Assembly: GCA_964636385.1 (NCBI GenBank)
Contig: CAZWSC010000075.1
Location: 1-49,551 of the forward strand
DNA: 49,551 bases
Source of the DNA: CAZWSC01 sp964636385
GTDB taxonomy: Bacteria > Eisenbacteria > RBG-16-71-46 > CAIMUX01
Reading direction: 5' to 3'
In this document: positions 18,601 through 26,071 of the stretch, in pieces
How the letters are laid out: each line of letters opens with the position of its first letter
Numbering within the stretch: the stretch's first letter is position 1
Program-made: the position numbers and the translations under genes
Notes under the pieces: generated by a model
What the model was told of the DNA's origin: nothing
What the model saw: the letters and a program-made list of their open reading frames with translations, nothing else
Database searches by the model: none

Positions 18601-18914
18601 CGCTGAGAGCGGGAGGCACGGGCCTCAATCTCACGTCGGCCAACCATGTGTTCCACTTCGCCCGCTGGTGGACCCCCGCCGTGGAGGACCAGGCAACCGA
18701 CCGCGCCTTCCGCATCGGCCAGACCCGGAATGTGCAGGTCCACAAGTTCGTCTGCGTGGGAACACTGGAGGAGAGGATCGACCGGATGATCCAGGAGAAG
18801 AGGGATCTCGCACGCACCATAGTGGGAGCCGGCGAACAGTGGCTTACCGAACTGGACACAGCGCAGCTTCGGGAGATCCTCACGCTCTCCCGCGACGCGG
18901 TGTCGGAGGACTAG
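15633..18914 (+). CDS. SNF2-family helicase-like ATPase
   Basis: 1093-aa bacterial SWI2/SNF2 ATPase, a double-stranded DNA translocase. Residues 1-~590 form the large N-terminal region typical of these proteins (SNF2-associated domain). The ATPase core has Walker A in ADDMGLGKT at ~629-637, a DEAQ Walker B box at ~745, LTGTPLENR motif III, and a C-terminal helicase lobe with SLRAGGTGLNLT and DRAFRIGQ motif VI near 1020-1030. A SWIM zinc-finger protein follows 6 nt after the stop, a known partnership for this ATPase type. Roles in transcription, repair or defence are possible; the neighbourhood does not choose between them. Confidence 0.95.
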   Translation: MILLHAAWIPAHGSRDDPALFLWGEETELPEEDPPFEPAEGTIPFLTPPREVRTRLSRVADGILYECAEQTSVEFLWPTLRRRPLPSRGVGEQVRRSARFECWRVDGLTVPPADALLFLAGLPRRGLPPLEFGDTLRYWSEAATLALGLIARQRYIPTVFTLNDGAGRRQHVSRWQPVLSDPLDRQCADLLTEAMPPACRSIRTGTGLPGETCRFQDPSALLRGFLESVVDAAIRQVLAEDGFPESGDRRGPASRVPTGPAGVWLRSLGWIDGIIDAETRTFEVFAREVRRWNETLTEPSPGSYRTVFRLCEPGDPSAARQADGGETGSKSRSPHETAWTLEILLQDRSAPDLLVPAMRVWEEAGSTLEFNGRSFERPQDRLLEDLGRASHVFPPLERPLQSPRPASCRLSPGEAYLFLTQAAPLLEESGFGVLLPAWWRSEESQPRLKLRLRPPGEVLQSQSDDTGGTTHPGDETGVPEDRRNGSETWVAYDWQVAIGEVVLTPEEFHRLARASGPLLQISGKWVELRPEQTAAIDRIVEEQATRRELTLAEAIQWGTGGVDPGLDIPPPEVEAEGWVGALLDQIQGRSAPEAITMDERFHGTLRPYQERGVGWLEFMRRCGLGACLADDMGLGKTIQLIGLLLHERRDGDGEGSAGPAITSRRRPGPTLVLCPMSVVGNWQREIERFAPQLRVLVHHGMHRLRDHTFAQEAHAHDVVISTYALCHRDRHQLRQVDWERVVLDEAQNIKNPGTLQARAVRILRARTRTALTGTPLENRLLELWSILDVLNPGYLGSRADFRRLYAVPIERFRDPRRRDLLQRLVQPFLLRRLKTDPQVIRDLPEKLEMLVYCNLTREQASLYQAVVDEMMQSIGAAAGMARRGLILAGLTRLKQICNHPAHFLGDDSVIEDRSGKVARLGEMLEEILSVGDRALVFTQFTEMGRILQYHLGERLREEVLFLHGGTPQKARDRMVDRFQEPDGPPMFILSLRAGGTGLNLTSANHVFHFARWWTPAVEDQATDRAFRIGQTRNVQVHKFVCVGTLEERIDRMIQEKRDLARTIVGAGEQWLTELDTAQLREILTLSRDAVSED

Positions 18915-18920
18915 GCACTG

Positions 18921-19838
18921 GTGCGGCGCCATTACGGAAGGCGCGGCGGCCCGGACGGAGGGAGGGGGATGTCGTACGGAAGCGGAGACAACCGCCGCGC
19001 CGAGCGGGCGCGAAGCCGCCGTGGTCGAATCGGACGGACCTGGTGGTCAGCCCGCTGGACGGAAGTCCTTGAGTCGATCGGCCTCGGCGACCGTCTGCAC
19101 AGGGGCAGATCGCTGGCGCGAGGCGGAAGGGTCTACTCCCTGGAGATATCGCCGGGAGAGGTGACGGCTGAGGTGCGCGGACAGCGCGAGGAGTACCACG
19201 AGGTCCGCATCCACATGGAGCCGATACCACCCGAGGCCTGGCGCCACCTGGAGGAGATCCTCTCCCGCCAGGCCCTCTTCGCCGCGAGACTCCTGGCTGG
19301 AGAGATGCCCCAGCCCATCGAAGAGGCATTCGCCGAGGCCGGACTGGCCCTCTTCCCTGTGGAGGCGGACGCGCTGGAAACCACCTGCGACTGCTCTGAC
19401 CCGGCGGTTCCTTGCCCTCATGCTGCGGCTGTCTACTACCTGATGGCGGAGCGGTTCGACGAGGACCCCTTCCAGATTCTGCTGTTCCGGGGCCGCAGCC
19501 GTGAAGACCTGCTTGCAGCCCTGAAGGAAAGGTGGGCTGAATCCGCCCTGCCGGAGTCACACGTATCCGGAGAAGAAGCCCGCTACGACGAGGACGAAGG
19601 GGAACTGGCAGCACGCTTCTGCGACCTCTCAACACGTCTCGACACCCTCACACCGAGGATATCCAGGCCGGCAATCCCCAAGGCAGTCCTCCGCCGCCTG
19701 GGGCCTCCACCCGGGGCAGATGACGATTCTCCAGCCATGGATGCCCTGAAGAGAGCTTACGGAATGGTAACGGACTGGAGTCTGCGGCTGTCGATGAAGG
19801 AGGGAAGCATCGAGGATCCCGGCAACGAGCGGACGTGA
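18921..19838 (+). CDS. SWIM zinc-finger protein, partner of SNF2 ATPase
   Basis: 305 aa (GTG start at 18921 with GGAGGA upstream; an ATG at 18969 directly after a purine run is the alternative). The N-terminal ~40 residues are Arg/Gly-rich, which fits nucleic-acid contact. A SWIM zinc finger is complete: Cys156-x-Cys158-x6-Cys165-x-His167 (CDCSDPAVPCPH), in a helix-flanked setting as in the family. SWIM domains bind DNA or protein and often occur with SNF2 ATPases. The gene begins 6 nt after the ATPase stop codon, so the two form an operon and probably a complex. The C-terminal third is acidic, then helical. Confidence 0.9.
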   Translation: MRRHYGRRGGPDGGRGMSYGSGDNRRAERARSRRGRIGRTWWSARWTEVLESIGLGDRLHRGRSLARGGRVYSLEISPGEVTAEVRGQREEYHEVRIHMEPIPPEAWRHLEEILSRQALFAARLLAGEMPQPIEEAFAEAGLALFPVEADALETTCDCSDPAVPCPHAAAVYYLMAERFDEDPFQILLFRGRSREDLLAALKERWAESALPESHVSGEEARYDEDEGELAARFCDLSTRLDTLTPRISRPAIPKAVLRRLGPPPGADDDSPAMDALKRAYGMVTDWSLRLSMKEGSIEDPGNERT

Positions 19839-19848
19839 CCCGGGCCTG

Positions 19849-20430
19849 TTACTCCCTGACATCCTCTTCCAGGATCTCGCGGTTCAGAATCGCCCTCCCC
19901 GCCGCGAGCACGCAATCGTACTCGCGCTCCAAAGCTGCATTGACTCCACGGCAACCGGCGATTACCTCTTCCGTCCAGTCGAGGTACTCGCGCTTTCGGC
20001 CGGTCGACCATCCCTGCGGGGGATGACGCACGAGGCTGCGGACATTGCTCAGCTTGTCGCCAAGCTTGATCAGCTTCGCGCCGGTCGACAACCCGAAGGA
20101 GTGCTCTATCTGGAGCCGCTTGCGGGTGTCGTTCGGGAGAACCTTGTCATCCGTCACCTCTTCAACCAGGGCCCGGACTTCCGGGCCGAACCGCTCCCCG
20201 ATCTCGTCGAATGTCGTACCTGTATCCTCTACGGTGTCGTGGAGGAGGGCAGCAGCAAGGATGTATGGGTCGGTCACTCCGCCGATGACCGCCAGGTCCC
20301 TGGCTACCGCAACGGGGTGATTGATGTAGGGGACCTGCCCTTCTCCCTTGCGACGCTGATTCCGGTGGCGGACGGCGGCGAAGCGAAGCGCTTCGAGAAG
20401 GAATGCCGGGCCTTCTGGATCGAGGATCAT
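19849..20430 (-). CDS. MESH1-type HD-domain alarmone hydrolase
   Basis: 193 aa, single HD domain closely resembling metazoan MESH1 (HDDC3) and bacterial small alarmone hydrolases, which remove the 3'-pyrophosphate from (p)ppGpp using Mn2+; MESH1 also acts on NADPH. Metal ligands are seen in YINHP (His38), LLHDTVEDT (His64-Asp65) and KLGDKLSN (Asp125). Family stretches EVTDDKVLP and RKRLQ are conserved. There is no synthetase domain, so it is a hydrolase only. The ATG at 20430 is preceded by AGGGGGA; the frame is open upstream to 20478. It is convergent with the SWIM gene (10-nt gap). Nothing nearby makes alarmone. Confidence 0.9.
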   Translation of the reverse strand: MILDPEGPAFLLEALRFAAVRHRNQRRKGEGQVPYINHPVAVARDLAVIGGVTDPYILAAALLHDTVEDTGTTFDEIGERFGPEVRALVEEVTDDKVLPNDTRKRLQIEHSFGLSTGAKLIKLGDKLSNVRSLVRHPPQGWSTGRKREYLDWTEEVIAGCRGVNAALEREYDCVLAAGRAILNREILEEDVRE

Positions 20431-20862
20431 TGTGTTCCCCCTGCGAAACATCCGGCAGGGCGCAAGGCATGCAGCCACGCGGCAAGCAGGCGGCGAGTCG
20501 ATGCCGGATGCGTTTGATCACCGAATCTACGCAGGCCGGCAATCCGAATCAAGGGCAGGAGGATCTACTCACGGCTGAAGCTGCGGGGCATACAGGAGAC
20601 CACGTCTGCCGTCCCAGGTCCGGCGCGGGCAGGCATGAGTCGGAGGGAACCTTTGTACGATCGCTACCTACTGGACTCAGCCTTGGCTCTCCAGTCAACC
20701 TTCGCCCATTCCCCCCGACTCCCCTCTGCCGCCCTCCCGTACGGTGGCGATGGCCCACGATCGCATCCAGGAGGTTCACATTCCCCCTACCTGCCACCGG
20801 ACGCATGTGCGGAAAAAAGTCGGAAGAAAAGCTCGAATCACTGCAGGCAGCCGCGTGAACTC
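20431..20862. other. 432-nt gap with no recognisable gene
   Basis: Lies between the start of the alarmone hydrolase gene and the 3' end of the zinc-finger-like gene, both on the minus strand. Several short frames cross it, but none has a ribosome site with convincing protein character. A T-rich stretch on the minus strand (near 20814-20835) could help end the upstream transcript. I see no RNA gene. Confidence 0.4.
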
Positions 20863-21471
20863 TCAGCGGGATCGCAGGATAAGTGACGGAGGCGAGGCAG
20901 GGAAAGCCGGCAGTTTCACGGTCCCCTCCGCATCGAATCCATAATCCCTGCCGTCGAGAGAGAGACTGATTCCAGGACTGGCTTGACCTTCCTCTGGGTC
21001 ATCGGGCTCCTGTGTTCTGAGGAGAATGGCAGTCGCACCTTCCCCCTCCGCGTTCCGGAATATGCGGACGAGATAGCGGCCGTCCCTTGAGGCAAGGGAT
21101 ATCGCGCCGTGACCGTCCAGGGAGATCCGCTCTCCTCCGCCGGGGGAATCGGCTGCCACGGCATACTCCAGAAGCTCGGGATCATTCACTTCGTCAGGCT
21201 GCAGTTGAGGAGACCAGGCAGGAGTCGCGATCAGGCCTATGACCTGCTCAGCATCTTCCATGGCAAGCAGTTCCAGCTCCGTCTCAAGCAACTCGACCGC
21301 TGTCACGGAACATGACGGACACCTTCTGATGTGCTCCAGTATCTCCGCAAGCGATGACGGGCGATCCGGAGGCAGGGGCGCCTCCCCTTGGAGTACAGCC
21401 CGCGCATCTGTTCCTGATGCCATGAGCTGCCTCGCAGCCCAGTGCAATGTCTGGTCGCTCCAGCATGTCAT
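20863..21471 (-). CDS. zf-HC2-like (anti-sigma-type) zinc-motif protein
   Basis: 202 aa. The N-terminal ~60 residues carry His47-x3-Cys51-x2-Cys54 (HIRRCPSC), the spacing of the zf-HC2/ZAS motif of anti-sigma factors. No transmembrane helix follows; the rest is an acidic, beta-rich domain (~95-200) of unknown type. A true anti-sigma factor would normally sit beside an ECF sigma gene, and none is seen. It is last in a same-strand cluster, 143 nt after the Lon-like gene, so it may be transcribed with it. GGAGAGG before the ATG supports the start. Binding to a partner inside the cluster is a guess. Confidence 0.55.
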   Translation of the reverse strand: MTCWSDQTLHWAARQLMASGTDARAVLQGEAPLPPDRPSSLAEILEHIRRCPSCSVTAVELLETELELLAMEDAEQVIGLIATPAWSPQLQPDEVNDPELLEYAVAADSPGGGERISLDGHGAISLASRDGRYLVRIFRNAEGEGATAILLRTQEPDDPEEGQASPGISLSLDGRDYGFDAEGTVKLPAFPASPPSLILRSR

Positions 21472-21614
21472 CTCACACCTCTCCGTTCATCGGGGGCACC
21501 ATCCTCCATGGCTGTTCCCGGCTTTGTACATCCCTTAGGTCCGTCCCGCCGGATCTGCGGAAAGAAAGTCGCTTCAGCCACCACATGCGGGTCCACAGAA
21601 GAGCGCCTTCGCCA

Positions 21615-24068
21615 TCACCTGAGGGCCCGTTCGGGAGACTCAAGCGCCTGTCGCCCAGCAAGCTCGGCCGGAGATTCATCAGGCTCCAGGGCTGGGGGGC
21701 CGACAACCGGCTTCCATCCGTCAGGGGTCAGCATCATCACCCCGGCGCGAAGCCGTGCAGCCTCCCTGGCGATAGCACCATCGGTGTCCATCTCGGGGTA
21801 TTCCCGCTGAATCCAGTGCCGGTACGAGTCTGCGTATAGAACGTGAACCTCGTACGGTCGAAGCGGGTCGGGGCCTGTCAGGGTGAACAGCACACATCCA
21901 AGCGCTCCATCTCCGATCCCTGCCATGGAGGCATGTGCCCTGATCTGTTCCGCCCCCGCGCTCTCCACCCGCGCAATGTGGAGCTTGTCCAGATTCGAGA
22001 ACCGGTCCTGCGGGAAGCTGTAGGCGGCAAGAACGCCCGCGTCCAAGGCTTGCGGGGTTGTCATGAGCGGGACTGAATCGAAGCTGTCGCAGAGAGCCCG
22101 CGAGGACATGACCACCGGGTCGAGGAGAACAGCCAGTCCCCGGCCACGACTCTCGGATCCGGGAGTTGCGTCGGGAAGAGCGCGGTTGTGGACGCCGCAG
22201 GCAAACACCTCTTCCACGCCGTCTCCGGTAACGTCCCAGCTGTAGAAGCCGTCCATGTGCCCCGGGTTCGCCAGGGCTCCGGCCAGGCTGTAGGTGCTCC
22301 CGCCTCCCCGTTGCCCGATGTAGCAGACGATCCAACCCCCCTGAGGGGATCTGCTGGCCAGAAACAGGCGTTGCCGATCCCCGTCGGAGAGCGGAAGGAA
22401 GGGGTACCAGATGTGATCCCGGAGATGATCGTGCCATCCCGCCCGGGGGGAGCGGGCATCTACCCTCCAGACCACCCTCCCCCTTCGGTCGACTACGGAC
22501 AGCAGGTCCTGCCTGTCCCGAATGCTCCCGTGCAGAACCACGGCCTGCCTCCGGCCGTTGCCCGCGAAGTCGACCAAGCCAAACAAGCACCCCCTCCTGT
22601 AGCACGGAGCAGTGTTGGGCGGCCTGTGCGGCAGCGAGAACTCGCTGATAACGACATCGTACCGGTTGCGGATCTCCAGACCAGCATCATCCACCCAGGC
22701 GACCTCCGCCGGTATCGGCCAGTGCCGGTGGATCTCCCAGCCGATCAGGGACATCGCCGCAAGTGCCGCCGTCAGAACCGCGGCAGTCCTCCACCGGCTG
22801 CGACCCAGCCAGCGTACCAAGGAGGCGACTGTATCGACCGCACTGCGACTGCGCGCGACGAGCGCATCGACAGTTGCCACACGCGATGATCCCCCCCCGC
22901 CACGCGCTCTGACACCGTGGGCAAAGACCCGCGATGCATCGTACACGCCGCGGATCGTCAGGTCCCTGTCAGGGTGGGAGGCAAACAGGCGGTCGAGGCA
23001 ATCATTGGCGGCCGCCTCCTGGGCAGCCGGCACAAGAAGCAGTCGGACACTGGAGAAGAATGCCGCCTCCACCTTGGAGTCCAGGGTGCCTGGCTCGACC
23101 GGGGCAACACCGGTCCCATCGAGCACGCCGGTTGCCGCAAGGCCGCCGGCCAGTTGCACACTCCTCCGGCCGGGAGCCAGGGATGCGCGTGCGACGGCAG
23201 CCGCCAGGACAAAAGCGAGGCCGGCCGAATCGCCGTCGAGGCGCGCCTCCTCCGGGGTGAACCTTACGGACAGGACGCAGTCATCCAGCCTGGGCCGGCC
23301 GGCCGGGACAGCCCAGCCTCCCAGCGAGTCAAGGTGGCCTGCGGCCTCGACCAGCCTGCCGGCAGCGCGCGCCGGCACAGGTCCGAAGAGCCGCAAGTCT
23401 TCGCGGCGGTTCTGTTCTCCACGCGTGCCACCTCTCAACAGCCGTCTGCGCTCCGTTGACGCCGACCGGTCGGAGACAACCACGTGCAGCCGCACCACCG
23501 ACCCCTTCTGAACGTCGGAGAAGAAGTCGGGTGCATGGCCGGCTGCATTCAGCTTCTCGATCACAGGGACCAGAATTGATGACTCGCCTGGTGGCTCGGC
23601 ACTCATCCCTGATGACACCGATCCCGGGGCGGCCCGCAGCAGATCATCCAGCATCTTCCGGTGCGCCTGCAGCGATCCCAGCGCTGCCCGGAGATTCTCC
23701 CCGGTGGACCGCTGATCCTGACCGGCAATGGATCCGCTCCTGACTGCGTGAAGAAGGATGGCCTCGATCACGCCGACCTCCGCCGGACTCAGACCCCAGA
23801 GCGATATACCGGGCAGGCGCCTGGCCATATGGCCCGCCACCTCCCAGCCGAAAGCACTCCATACGCCCGGTCCCTGTGCGATAAGGGCTTCCAGGAACCT
23901 TACACAGAGCAGGACCTCGATCTTCGGGGGCTGCCTGAAGGCGATCAGCCTCTGGAGCCCCTCGTACAGCGAGTTGAGCTCGAGGGGAGAGAAGGCAGCC
24001 GCCCCGGGTTGCAGTCTGCGCTCCCTTTCGCCGTTATTCAGCACGTTGCCATTCTCCCTGCGCAGCAT
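21615..24068 (-). CDS. membrane-anchored Lon-like (S16) peptidase-domain protein with propeller-like C-terminal domain
   Basis: 817 aa (ATG at 24068; a GTG at 24044 has the better ribosome site AGGGAG). Residues 1-~150 are helical and unrecognised. Residues ~190-375 resemble the Lon proteolytic domain: Ser281 in GDSAGLAF matches the GPSAG nucleophile, LAGGLAATGVLDGTG matches MTGEITLRGxVL, and Lys332 in LDSKVEAA matches the LKEKLLAA lysine. The Ser-Lys gap is ~8 longer than in Lon. There is no AAA+ ATPase domain. A single transmembrane helix lies at ~427-446. Beyond it is a ~370-residue outer domain with FG-GAP/VCBS-like turns (WDVTGDGVEEVF, LVDFAGNGRRQAV). Topology predicts a cytoplasmic protease domain and external sensor. 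The Lon assignment is from motifs only. Confidence 0.68.
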   Translation of the reverse strand: MLRRENGNVLNNGERERRLQPGAAAFSPLELNSLYEGLQRLIAFRQPPKIEVLLCVRFLEALIAQGPGVWSAFGWEVAGHMARRLPGISLWGLSPAEVGVIEAILLHAVRSGSIAGQDQRSTGENLRAALGSLQAHRKMLDDLLRAAPGSVSSGMSAEPPGESSILVPVIEKLNAAGHAPDFFSDVQKGSVVRLHVVVSDRSASTERRRLLRGGTRGEQNRREDLRLFGPVPARAAGRLVEAAGHLDSLGGWAVPAGRPRLDDCVLSVRFTPEEARLDGDSAGLAFVLAAAVARASLAPGRRSVQLAGGLAATGVLDGTGVAPVEPGTLDSKVEAAFFSSVRLLLVPAAQEAAANDCLDRLFASHPDRDLTIRGVYDASRVFAHGVRARGGGGSSRVATVDALVARSRSAVDTVASLVRWLGRSRWRTAAVLTAALAAMSLIGWEIHRHWPIPAEVAWVDDAGLEIRNRYDVVISEFSLPHRPPNTAPCYRRGCLFGLVDFAGNGRRQAVVLHGSIRDRQDLLSVVDRRGRVVWRVDARSPRAGWHDHLRDHIWYPFLPLSDGDRQRLFLASRSPQGGWIVCYIGQRGGGSTYSLAGALANPGHMDGFYSWDVTGDGVEEVFACGVHNRALPDATPGSESRGRGLAVLLDPVVMSSRALCDSFDSVPLMTTPQALDAGVLAAYSFPQDRFSNLDKLHIARVESAGAEQIRAHASMAGIGDGALGCVLFTLTGPDPLRPYEVHVLYADSYRHWIQREYPEMDTDGAIAREAARLRAGVMMLTPDGWKPVVGPPALEPDESPAELAGRQALESPERALR

Positions 24069-24115
24069 GGGCTGTTACCGGTGTCTGCCCAGCCCGCTGC
24101 GCCCGGTCACGCCTC

Positions 24116-25240
24116 TCATCGCACAAGCTCCTCCCCGGCCGACGCAAGACGCCGGCGCAGGTAACGGGCCTTCTCGTAGAGGGCCGCGAAACTGTCGTCA
24201 GCCGCATCAAGGGGAAGACGATCCGCCAGGCGGCCCCGGAGGCTCGGAGCCCTGCCGCCCGATCCCGCCGCCCGGACGAGATCATCCACGACGGCACTCA
24301 CGAGGATGGGATCGACCTCAGGCGCAGCCACGGCCTTTCCCAGCCGGGCGTCCCTGGCCCGATCGCCCGCAACCAGCTCTGAGCACCTGCGCGTCAGCTC
24401 CTCGCGCAGCTTCTCCCCGAATATCGAGCTGACCATCCGGTCGGTCTCGGAGTAAGCGGACGGCCCCGCCGGCTCCCGCGATGTCGCGACCTCCATGCTG
24501 TAGTCGGCCCGCTCCAGGTCCACGATCATCGAGACAACCTCGCCCAGGAGAATGTAACCTCCGTTCCTTCCGTCGAGAATCGTCTTCAGGGCGTTCAGAA
24601 CCCTGCTGGGCGTGTCCCGCGAACCTCGATCTCTGAGCGCAGAGAAGATCTCCCCGGTCTCCACCATGGTGCGCATCGAGCCCACCCGGTCCAGGTGCAG
24701 GACCCAGTGCCAGCCGTGTCTGGAGCGGACCAGTCCGGGGAACGCCGTCTGCGCCCGCTTCAGCCTGCGAAGCCAGCGGCCGTGTCCGGGGTTCTGCCTG
24801 CACCACCAGTGATGCTGCTCCTGTCGCACGCGGTGGCGCAGGAGATCGTCCAGGGCCAGAAGCAGTCGCTCGTCGTCCTGACTGATGAGCAATGACACAG
24901 CCTCGTCGGTTGGCATTGGCGGGAAGTCCGGCCGCGGGCACCGTGTGCGAGCCGCGGGAAGCGGGCGCGAATCCAGGAAGCGGACCAGTTCGCGGGCCAG
25001 AACCGGGAGCCTGAGGCAATGCGGCCCCTCTTCCACCTTCAGGAGAGGGAGGATCGCATCCGTGGGGATATCCTCGCGATAGTCACTGCTGCCACGGTGG
25101 AGATAGCGGAACCTCCGAAGGTGGGCCTCTGCCCTCAGATGAAGAACGCGTGCCAGCTTCTCCCTGTCCAGCCATGTCCCGCCATGCAGCATCGTTCGCA
25201 TGGCCTGGACTGCGGATCGGCCGGCAGCCTGGGAGTACAC
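24116..25240 (-). CDS. unknown cytoplasmic protein, cluster partner of Lon-like gene
   Basis: 374 aa, GTG start with AAGGGAG upstream. No signal peptide or membrane segment. It is rich in Arg, Leu and Trp, mostly helical, with a His/Trp-rich stretch (RQEQHHWWCRQNPGHGRW) near 155-172 and a charged C-terminal helical region. I do not recognise it. It starts 13 nt after the thioredoxin-fold lipoprotein stop and ends 47 nt before the Lon-like gene, so it is very likely in their operon. It could be a substrate, adaptor or regulator of the Lon-like protein. Confidence 0.6.
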   Translation of the reverse strand: MYSQAAGRSAVQAMRTMLHGGTWLDREKLARVLHLRAEAHLRRFRYLHRGSSDYREDIPTDAILPLLKVEEGPHCLRLPVLARELVRFLDSRPLPAARTRCPRPDFPPMPTDEAVSLLISQDDERLLLALDDLLRHRVRQEQHHWWCRQNPGHGRWLRRLKRAQTAFPGLVRSRHGWHWVLHLDRVGSMRTMVETGEIFSALRDRGSRDTPSRVLNALKTILDGRNGGYILLGEVVSMIVDLERADYSMEVATSREPAGPSAYSETDRMVSSIFGEKLREELTRRCSELVAGDRARDARLGKAVAAPEVDPILVSAVVDDLVRAAGSGGRAPSLRGRLADRLPLDAADDSFAALYEKARYLRRRLASAGEELVR

Positions 25241-25253
25241 CGCTCCGGCTCCC

Positions 25254-25910
25254 TTATCTTTCCGACAGCAGCACCATGATCTGCTGCTCCATGGCGTTCA
25301 CGTCGAACTGAGGCATCGGCACTGCCGAATGCTCTCCCATGACCAACCGGGGCTCACCCGGCAGCCATCCCGCCAGGAGTGCGTTGTGATCCTCCGGCTC
25401 GTCCATCATCGTGGCCTGCGGGTCCCACGTGTCATCAGGTCCATAGAGCAGGAAGGCCCCGGTGACACTTTGTCCAGGGTCACGGCCCAGGAGCGTTCCG
25501 AATGCACGCGCGATCCTTCCGGATGGATCATAGTAGTGGTGGACGCGATCATCCTGGAACATCTCAGCCGCCCTGGCCGTCCTGGGCCCGGTGTCCGAGG
25601 GCATGACCCCGGCCCACAGGACGAAAACGACGAAGTCTTCCGTATCCAGCCGGGGGAGAAGTTCGGTGAACATGCCCTCCAGTGTGACCATGCAGTAACC
25701 GCACGTAGGGGTGGCAACCGTAACCAGCCGGACACGCCCCGCCTCTCCCTCGAAGCCCTCACGCAGGGGCTGGAACGCCCTGTCGATCTCCTGGTAGACC
25801 GTCGTCTCGAAACGCGGCGGGGCATCCCCGTCATCGCAGCCGGCGGCCAGGGAGGTGAGCAGAATCAGCGTGATCAAGACGGAAGCACGGTCTGGCATGT
25901 GACTCGACAT
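25254..25910 (-). CDS. thioredoxin-fold lipoprotein with CxxC
   Basis: 218 aa. The signal peptide ends in the lipobox LAAG-Cys25, so the mature protein is lipid-anchored outside the cytoplasm. The thioredoxin-like domain begins near 60, with Cys70-Gly-Tyr-Cys73 at the start of a helix after a beta strand (LVTVATPTCGYC), as in redox thioredoxins. The start at 25910 has AGGAGG 11 nt upstream; the frame is open to 25988. It heads a same-strand cluster with the unknown gene (13-nt gap) and the Lon-like gene. It could act in disulfide handling or reduction of an exported partner. Confidence 0.82.
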   Translation of the reverse strand: MSSHMPDRASVLITLILLTSLAAGCDDGDAPPRFETTVYQEIDRAFQPLREGFEGEAGRVRLVTVATPTCGYCMVTLEGMFTELLPRLDTEDFVVFVLWAGVMPSDTGPRTARAAEMFQDDRVHHYYDPSGRIARAFGTLLGRDPGQSVTGAFLLYGPDDTWDPQATMMDEPEDHNALLAGWLPGEPRLVMGEHSAVPMPQFDVNAMEQQIMVLLSER

Positions 25911-26071
25911 CCTGATAGGTTCCTCCTCGATCATCTCTGTGGCGTCTTGCCAGACGCGAAGAATCCGGAAGAGTGGAACGCACTCCATTATGAACGAGCG
26001 AACATGACACTACAAGAGCCAGACACAACCACGCTGTTGCGACACGCTCTGCAGCGTGAGCCGATGAGTCG

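Noticed and set aside
20403..20886. Plus-strand frames in the gap before the zinc-finger-like gene
   Set aside because: Pro/Ser/Arg-rich shadows without ribosome sites or family features.
20863..21471. Classic ECF sigma/anti-sigma pair
   Set aside because: Zinc motif present, but no sigma gene and no transmembrane helix; cannot be claimed.
24116..25240. Sigma factor or helicase identity for the unknown cytoplasmic protein
   Set aside because: No motif of either family could be found by reading.
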